From NCBI RefSeq assembly GCF_008923185.1, contig NZ_WBMT01000009.1, forward strand, positions 62,001 to 126,000: a DNA stretch of 64,000 nt, written 5' to 3'. This stretch comes from Actinomadura rudentiformis. Its GTDB lineage: Bacteria; Actinomycetota; Actinomycetes; Streptosporangiales; Streptosporangiaceae. Made by a program: the position numbers and the translations under genes. Positions 58,910 to 64,000 of this stretch are shown here, piece after piece. Positions within the stretch are counted from its first letter, which is position 1; every line of letters starts with the position of its first letter. Below the pieces are notes generated by a model, which made no database searches, had not been told where the DNA came from, and saw only the letters and a list, made by a program, of their open reading frames with translations.

Positions 58910-59093
58910 GCGGCGCGGCTTTGCGACGGGCGGCGTCGTACGCTCGGCCGAGACCGGCCGGGACTTGATACCGGCCATCTTGTCTCGCTGCTGCTACGGG
59001 GCATCGCGCCCTGGCCAGTCTCCGGTCATCGCCGAGGAACTCGCCGAGGACCCCTGTGCCAGCATGAGCCATCTTCGACAGCCCCCACCCTGA
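58878..59093 (+). CDS. small basic protein between portal and Mu F-like gene
   Basis: I chose ATG 58878 with GGGAGG 9 nt upstream; GTG 58827 and ATG 58857 are alternatives. 71 residues: a striking Arg/Leu helix (MLRRLLRRLLRRRGFATGGV) then a Gly-Val turn and a Cys pair. The gene overlaps the portal end by 32 bp and touches the next ATG. Role unknown. Confidence 0.6.
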   Translation: MLRRLLRRLLRRRGFATGGVVRSAETGRDLIPAILSRCCYGASRPGQSPVIAEELAEDPCASMSHLRQPPP

Positions 59094-60133
59094 TGGCGTT
59101 CACGTCCCGCACGCTCGGCCTCGCTCGCGTTGCCATCACCGCCGCAGGCCGCGTCATCGACAACGTCGTACGCACGCTCACCGCCGCCTGGGTCAAAGCC
59201 TGGGACGCCATCGTCGAAGCGCTCACAGCCGCACTGGAACGGCTCCTCACCGGCGCGCAGCAGTGGCCGGGGCGCCGCACCCTCGACCGCGACCATGCCC
59301 TGCAGGGCGCGCTCAACGACGCGGCCACAGCCCTCGACGCACTCACCGACCTCATTCGCTCGCAGGTCTCTGCCGCGGCGAGCACTCTGGCCCAGCAGGC
59401 CGCCCGAGACCAGGCCGCAATCATCGACTCGCAACTACCGCCCGGCGAACAACGAGCCGACCGGACCGCCTTCCTGCAGCGAGCCATCGACGCCATCACC
59501 GCCCGGACCAGGCAGCGGATCACCGCCCTCACCCGGCCGCTGACCCGAGACGCCGATACGGCCATGCGGCGCGAACTCGTCCGCGGCGTGACACTCGGCA
59601 GGAACCCGCGCGACACCGCCAGGCGGATGCTGAGCAACCTCGAACACGCCTTCAACGGCGGTCTCAACCGGGCGCTCACCATCGCACGGACCGAGACCCT
59701 CGACGCCTACCGCCAAGCCGCCGCAGCCGCCCAAGAGGACTCTCGCGGTGTGTTGAGCGGCTGGATCTGGCTCGCCAAGCTCGACTCGCGTGGCTGTCCG
59801 GCCTGCTGGGCGATGCACGGCACCGAGCATCCGCTTACTGAGCCGGGACCGCTCGGGCATCCGCAATGCCGCTGCAGCAGAGCCCCACGCACGAAGTCCT
59901 GGCGGGATCTCGGCTTCGACCTCGACGAGCCCGAGGACCTCATCCCGGACGCCGAGACCCTGTTCAGAGCATTGCCGCGCGAACAGCAACTCCAGATCAT
60001 GGGGGCGGCGCGACTTGCCCTGTTCGACCAGGGCGCGATTGCGTGGCGGGATCTGGCGCGACGCCGCAGCAACGACGGCTGGCGCGACGACTTCGCAGTC
60101 ACCCCGGTCAGAGATCTAACTCGCAGCGCCTAA
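59093..60133 (+). CDS. minor head protein, Mu F-like (head morphogenesis)
   Basis: ATG 59093; 346 residues. The C-terminal half has the Mu F signature: ARTETLDAYRQAAAAAQED, WIWLAKLDSRGCPACWAMHG and PLGHPQCRCSRAP. The N-terminal half is helical and may bind the portal. Such proteins are injected or act in head assembly. A 170-bp gap with no gene follows. Confidence 0.88.
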   Translation: MAFTSRTLGLARVAITAAGRVIDNVVRTLTAAWVKAWDAIVEALTAALERLLTGAQQWPGRRTLDRDHALQGALNDAATALDALTDLIRSQVSAAASTLAQQAARDQAAIIDSQLPPGEQRADRTAFLQRAIDAITARTRQRITALTRPLTRDADTAMRRELVRGVTLGRNPRDTARRMLSNLEHAFNGGLNRALTIARTETLDAYRQAAAAAQEDSRGVLSGWIWLAKLDSRGCPACWAMHGTEHPLTEPGPLGHPQCRCSRAPRTKSWRDLGFDLDEPEDLIPDAETLFRALPREQQLQIMGAARLALFDQGAIAWRDLARRRSNDGWRDDFAVTPVRDLTRSA

Positions 60134-60302
60134 AAGCAGCGCCCAGGGTCCCCAGCGGCCCTCTCCGCTGCGGCCGGTACCTGCCGAAGGGGATCGAGCC
60201 TCCCGGTTCGCCGCCTATCCACGCACCCGTCGATGCGATTCCTGGCGACCGCGCGGACGCGCCCTGTCGCATAACCACCGTAGCCCGCCCGATGGGGGAG
60301 AC
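60134..60302. other. 169-bp gap before the protease gene
   Basis: I see no gene here. It should carry leader sequence and ends with GATGGGGGAGAC, the ribosome binding site for GTG 60303. Confidence 0.4.
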
Positions 60303-61943
60303 GTGCAGACCGACAGACTCCGAGACGACAGCACGGCCCTCCTCGCCGAAGGCAAGTACACGGCGGACCAGCTGCGCGACATGCTCACCAAGGGCCACGC
60401 CATCCGCAACGACAACGGCGAACCGAGCTACCCGATCGGCGACGCCGAAGACCTGCAGAAAGCCATCAAGGCGGTCGGCCGCGGCGGCAAGGACCACGAC
60501 AAGATCAGGGCCTACATCGTGCGCCGAGCCAAGGCACTCGGCAAAACCGGCCTCCTCCCCGACGACTGGGCCGCGAGCGGGCAGATGAAAGAAGCCCTGA
60601 CCGAGTCCATTCCTCTCGTCGAAGCCACTCGCGGCCAGCGCACCGGTTCCCGCATGCGCATCAAGCTGATCAATACCGGGTGGGGCTCGTCCGGCCACTA
60701 CAGCGAAGCCGTCCTCCGCCAGGCCGCAGCCGACCGCGTCTTCCCCGCCGGCACCCACATGTACATCGACCACCCCACCAGCACGGAGAACGCCGAACGC
60801 CCCGAACGGTCCGTACGCGACTTGGCCGCCGTGCTCACTTCACCCGCCACTTTCGAGCAGGGGGCCCTATACGGCGAAGCGCGCGTATTCGGCCCCTACC
60901 AACAGTTCCTTACCGATATGGCCGAGCACATCGGCGTGTCCATCCGCGCGACCGGCTACGCCGAACACGGCCAGGCCGAAGGCCGCGAAGGCGCCATCAT
61001 TACCGGCCTCACCGAAGGCATCAGCGTGGACTTCGTCACCAAGGCCGGGCGCGGCGGCCAGATCGTCGAAGTTCTCGAATCAGCCCGCCGTGAGATGACC
61101 GAGGCGCGCAACATCGGCCACTGGCTCGAATCCCGCCTCCACCTCGCCCTCACCCAGTTCGGCGACGACATGTTCGGCGACGGCCGCGTCACGCGCGAGG
61201 AACGCATCGCTATGTCCTCCGCCGTCGGCGACGCCCTCACCTCGTTCGCGGGTGCGCTGGAGAAGAAAGCACCGCAGCTCTACCAGCGGGATCTGTACGA
61301 CGGGCCACCCGAGCCCGACAACTCCGCCGCCATGGCGGAGACCATCCTGCCGGCGCCGCCGGCGAAGCCCACCACGGAAGGAGCCCCGATGACGGGGACC
61401 CCCCAGGGCGCACCGCCGAGCGGCGGCGCCCCCAACGACGTCAGCGAGGTCGCGCAGGTGCGTACCGAGCTCGCCGAGACCAAGCAGAAGCTCGCCGAAG
61501 CCGAACTGGAGATCGCCAAGCTGGGCGACCAGTCCCGCAAGCTCGCCGAGGCCGAGGCCAAGCTCGCCGAGGCCGAGCGGGAGAACAAGCGGCTCCTCGC
61601 CAATGACGCGGCGCGCACCAAGGCCGAAGAGTCCTTGAAGGAGTCGACGCTGCCGAAGGTCGCGCACGCCAAGGTTATTGCCGCTGTCACCGGCGCCAAC
61701 GTCCCCCTCAACGATGAGGGCGCCCTCGACGAGGCGGCCCTGGTCAAGTCCATCAAGGCGGCCATCGACGAGCAGCGCGACTACCTCACCGCGTTCGCCG
61801 AAGAATCCGGCATGGGCACCCCGTCCGGTCTCGGCGGCGGCGCTGGCCCGAAGGTCGACGTCGAGACGGAGCTGGGTGAGGTTTTCCGCAGTTTCGACAT
61901 GAGCGAGTCGGCTGCCGGCTTCGCGGCGAAGGGGCGTGGCTGA
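60303..61943 (+). CDS. capsid maturation protease fused to scaffold
   Basis: GTG 60303; 546 residues. Residues 1-90 hold a helical domain (SYPIGDAEDLQKAIKAVGRG..KDHDKIRAYIVRRAKALG) seen also in other phage head proteins. The protease part (about 100-330) contains GTHMYIDHPTSTENAERPER and DFVTKAGRGGQIVEVLES. Residues 365-546 form a long coiled coil (ELAETKQKLAEAELEIAKLG) that is the scaffold. The protease should cut scaffold and capsid N-termini during head maturation. Confidence 0.82.
   Translation: MQTDRLRDDSTALLAEGKYTADQLRDMLTKGHAIRNDNGEPSYPIGDAEDLQKAIKAVGRGGKDHDKIRAYIVRRAKALGKTGLLPDDWAASGQMKEALTESIPLVEATRGQRTGSRMRIKLINTGWGSSGHYSEAVLRQAAADRVFPAGTHMYIDHPTSTENAERPERSVRDLAAVLTSPATFEQGALYGEARVFGPYQQFLTDMAEHIGVSIRATGYAEHGQAEGREGAIITGLTEGISVDFVTKAGRGGQIVEVLESARREMTEARNIGHWLESRLHLALTQFGDDMFGDGRVTREERIAMSSAVGDALTSFAGALEKKAPQLYQRDLYDGPPEPDNSAAMAETILPAPPAKPTTEGAPMTGTPQGAPPSGGAPNDVSEVAQVRTELAETKQKLAEAELEIAKLGDQSRKLAEAEAKLAEAERENKRLLANDAARTKAEESLKESTLPKVAHAKVIAAVTGANVPLNDEGALDEAALVKSIKAAIDEQRDYLTAFAEESGMGTPSGLGGGAGPKVDVETELGEVFRSFDMSESAAGFAAKGRG
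61389..61943 (+). CDS. probable nested scaffold start inside the protease gene
   Basis: An in-frame ATG at 61389 has AAGGAG 6 nt upstream (GAAGGAGCCCCGATG). It would release the 184-residue coiled-coil scaffold alone, in the manner of lambda Nu3 within C. Proof needs the protein. Confidence 0.55.
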   Translation: MTGTPQGAPPSGGAPNDVSEVAQVRTELAETKQKLAEAELEIAKLGDQSRKLAEAEAKLAEAERENKRLLANDAARTKAEESLKESTLPKVAHAKVIAAVTGANVPLNDEGALDEAALVKSIKAAIDEQRDYLTAFAEESGMGTPSGLGGGAGPKVDVETELGEVFRSFDMSESAAGFAAKGRG

Positions 61944-61944
61944 C

Positions 61945-62319
61945 ATGGCGACCAACCGCGTGTTCGAACACGGCAACCAGTTCGAGGCCAACGTCTCCGG
62001 CGTCACCGGCACCGGCGCCAGCGGCCTCGTCCTGTCCGACGACCCCGTCGTCATCGGACAGCTTCCCGGCGTCGCCCTCACCACGGAGGACGACGACGGG
62101 ATGGCCACTATCCAGACCGACGGCGTCTTCGACCTGCCGGTCAAGGGTGAGACCACCGTCAACGCCGCCGTCGCGGTAGGCGACATCGTCTACTACGACG
62201 CCGCAGCCACCCCCCACAAGCTCAACAAGGACAACACCAACGGCACGCGGTTCGGCTACGCGCTGGAGGCCGTGTCCTCAGGGGCGACGACCACCATCCG
62301 CGTCAAGGTCGGGTACTAG
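61945..62319 (+). CDS. capsid decoration protein, DUF2190-like
   Basis: ATG 61945; 124 residues, almost all beta (GVFDLPVKGETTVNAAVAVG, DIVYYDAAATPHKLNK, TTTIRVKVGY). Position between protease and major capsid and this fold fit cement/decoration proteins that trim the mature head. A GTG 9 nt upstream is an alternative start. Confidence 0.82.
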   Translation: MATNRVFEHGNQFEANVSGVTGTGASGLVLSDDPVVIGQLPGVALTTEDDDGMATIQTDGVFDLPVKGETTVNAAVAVGDIVYYDAAATPHKLNKDNTNGTRFGYALEAVSSGATTTIRVKVGY

Positions 62320-62330
62320 GAGCGATCAGC

Positions 62331-63518
62331 ATGAGCAACCTCACCACGCTGCCCGACGAGGGCACCCGCTCCGCCGAGGAAGCCAGCCCGTCGTGGCTGC
62401 GTGAAGGCGTTGGCCGTGGCATCCGCGGCGTTCGTCAGCGCCGCGAAGCCGACCCCATCTACCAGGCTTCTCTCGTCGAAGCCGCCCGCCTCTACCAGCG
62501 AGCTGTGCACGGCAACCGCCGCGCCCTGCTCGACTTCGAGGAGGCCATGACCACCAGCGACTTCTCGCTGCTGTTCGCCGACATCCTCGACCGTCAAGTC
62601 CTGGGCGCCTACCAGGACTGGCCCTCCACGTGGCAGATGTACGCCCGCCGCGGCACGGTCCGCGACTTCAGGACGGTGAAGCGCTTCGCCCTCGACGGCG
62701 CGTCCGCCACCCTCGACGAGGTCCCCGAGCGCGGTGAATACCCCGAGGCCGCCGTCGTCCCCAGCGAGTACGAGTACAAGGTCACCAAGCGCGGCCGACG
62801 TCTCGACTGGACCTGGGAGATGCGCGTCAACGACGACCTCGATTCCTTCCGCGAGCTGCCGCTGATCCTCGGTCGCGCCGGGCGGATGACCGAGGACAAG
62901 TTCGTGACGCAGCTCTACGCGAGTGCCTCCGGCCCCAACTCGACGTTCTTCTCCGCTGGCCACGCCAACATCGTCACCGGCAATCCGGTGCTGAGCGTGG
63001 ACGCCCTCGAAGACGCCATGACGACCCTCGCCGCGCAGCGCGATACCGACGGCAATCCGATCTTCATCGACAAGATGAATCTCGTCGTCCCGCCCGCCCT
63101 CGAAGTCGTCGCGAACAATATTTTGAACGCCATCCAGATCGATGCGGCGTCCGGCGGCGGCGACGGCACCGGCAACAACCAGCTCCGCGTCAACAACTGG
63201 CTGGCCCGCCGCATCACACCCGTCGTGAATCCGTGGCTGCCGATCGTCTCCGCTACCGCCAACGGCAACACCTCCTGGTACCTGATCGGCCAGACCATGG
63301 CCGGACGCCCCGCCATGGAGGTCGGCTTTTTGAGAGGCCACGAGATGCCCGAGGTCTTCGTCAAGGCGCCCGACAGCCTCCGCGTTGGCGGCGGCATCGG
63401 GCCCGTCGAGGACGGTGACTTCGAGACCGATGCCATCCGCCACAAGGTCAGGCACGTCCTCGGTGGCGTGCTCATGGACTACAAGATGGCCGTCGCCTCC
63501 AACGGTTCCGGCGCCTGA
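62331..63518 (+). CDS. major capsid protein
   Basis: ATG 62331, AGGAGCGATC upstream; 395 residues. HK97-fold features by position and pattern: helical N-arm (to about 65), MTTSDFSLLFADILDRQVLG, then LILGRAGRMTEDKFVTQLYA and MEVGFLRGHEMPEVFV, ending in RHVLGGVLMDYKMAVASNGS. This resembles the Mu gpT/lambda-like capsid subgroup. It is the shell subunit cleaved or stabilised with the protease and decoration protein upstream. Confidence 0.88.
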   Translation: MSNLTTLPDEGTRSAEEASPSWLREGVGRGIRGVRQRREADPIYQASLVEAARLYQRAVHGNRRALLDFEEAMTTSDFSLLFADILDRQVLGAYQDWPSTWQMYARRGTVRDFRTVKRFALDGASATLDEVPERGEYPEAAVVPSEYEYKVTKRGRRLDWTWEMRVNDDLDSFRELPLILGRAGRMTEDKFVTQLYASASGPNSTFFSAGHANIVTGNPVLSVDALEDAMTTLAAQRDTDGNPIFIDKMNLVVPPALEVVANNILNAIQIDAASGGGDGTGNNQLRVNNWLARRITPVVNPWLPIVSATANGNTSWYLIGQTMAGRPAMEVGFLRGHEMPEVFVKAPDSLRVGGGIGPVEDGDFETDAIRHKVRHVLGGVLMDYKMAVASNGSGA

Positions 63519-63520
63519 CC

Positions 63521-63817
63521 ATGACAGACGACCGACCGATACCACCTCCGCGGAACCCCACCGACCGGATCCTGACCGGCATCTACGACCGGCTCGGCGA
63601 ACTGCTCGACAAGTTCCCCGCCCCGGCGGAGCGCGAGAACGGGACGGTCGAACTGCGGGAGCCTGCCGCCCCAGCCCCCGACGGCGGCGGGGAAAACCCG
63701 CCTGCGAGCCCCACCGCAGGCGGGAAGGGGACGGGCGTCACACCGGCTCGGCGCTCGTCCCCGCGCCCCGCCAAAACCACGACACGCAAGCGCGGCACGG
63801 CCGCAAAGGAGAAGTGA
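63521..63817 (+). CDS. small Pro/Arg-rich protein after the capsid gene
   Basis: ATG 63521; 98 residues. Helical N-terminus (DRILTGIYDRLGELLDKFPA), then a Pro/Gly/Lys-rich tail (RPAKTTTRKRGTAAKEK). The basic tail suggests contact with DNA or RNA inside the head. Function unknown. Confidence 0.62.
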   Translation: MTDDRPIPPPRNPTDRILTGIYDRLGELLDKFPAPAERENGTVELREPAAPAPDGGGENPPASPTAGGKGTGVTPARRSSPRPAKTTTRKRGTAAKEK

Positions 63818-63820
63818 GCG

Positions 63821-64000
63821 ATGGGCTCCACCGCCAAGGGCCAGCCGAGCGGGTTGGCCACCCTCAACAGCTCCGGCAAGATCCCCGCGTCACAACTATC
63901 CGGCGAACTGGGCAACTTCGCTCAGGGTGCCGCGGTCGCCGACGTCGCCACTGCCAACGCGGACGCGACCTACGGCCAGCCTGAGGCCGACCTGATCAAC
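63821..64000 (+). CDS. head-associated protein, 5' part only
   Basis: ATG 63821 with AAAGGAG upstream; the frame is open to the edge (60 residues visible: GLATLNSSGKIPASQLSGEL is a repeat-friendly start seen in fibre-like proteins). It may be a head fibre or head-tail connector. Its end lies beyond the window. Confidence 0.55.
   Translation, partial: MGSTAKGQPSGLATLNSSGKIPASQLSGELGNFAQGAAVADVATANADATYGQPEADLIN

Noticed and set aside
24414..64000. Complete prophage
   Set aside because: Tail, lysis and the far attachment site are not in the window, so completeness cannot be claimed.

Overview
The window is high-GC DNA with GTG/ATG starts and tightly packed genes, typical of an actinobacterium. 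The chromosomal gene types (ECF sigma factors fused to membrane tails, SseB-repeat proteins, a two-domain membrane FKBP, a SAM-IV-type riboswitch) suggest a filamentous actinomycete, perhaps Streptosporangiales/Thermomonosporaceae; that placement is inference from general resemblance.

Bases 1 to about 22,000 are chromosome. They hold two related ECF sigma factor genes (one cut by the window edge, one fused to a zinc-finger/transmembrane/extracellular tail), a membrane-anchored substrate-binding plus VWA protein, an endonuclease/exonuclease/phosphatase-family membrane protein, a SpoU/TrmH RNA methyltransferase, a secreted anchored protein, a 1,620-residue four-SseB-domain protein with a 4-bp-overlapping small partner gene, a class V aminotransferase (SufS-like) behind a SAM-IV-type riboswitch, a small lipoprotein, a class A penicillin-binding protein with a repetitive cytoplasmic tail, a double FKBP isomerase and a STAS anti-anti-sigma protein.

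Bases 22,070 to 24,490 are an integration hot spot. A complete tRNA-Arg(UCU) gene and two 3'-half tRNA fragments share an identical 25-bp segment in the same orientation, and a tyrosine integrase lies between the second fragment and the tRNA gene. I read this as an attachment region with more than one integration event. The matching far end is not in the window.

From about 24,650 to the right edge is a long prophage of the tailed-phage (siphovirus-like) type. It has a divergent repressor/Cro-like switch with paired operators; about 40 mostly tiny rightward genes chained by 4-bp stop/start overlaps (a phage ECF sigma factor, a PP-loop ATPase of the PAPS-reductase type, a C5 cytosine methyltransferase, a RuvC-like resolvase, a RecB/Cas4-like nuclease, a possible ssDNA-binding protein and an 893-residue primase-helicase); an iteron cluster that is a good candidate replication origin; a DEDDh exonuclease; more small genes; and a secreted beta-propeller-like protein on its own promoter (a candidate lysogenic-conversion gene) next to a small leftward DNA-binding gene with three palindromic operators. 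The virion module follows: large terminase, portal, Mu F-like head protein, protease-scaffold with a probable nested scaffold start, decoration protein, major capsid and a head-tail gene running off the edge. Tail and lysis genes must lie beyond 64,000. The early and structural genes look intact; one probable frameshift (49,631-49,731) is the only clear damage.
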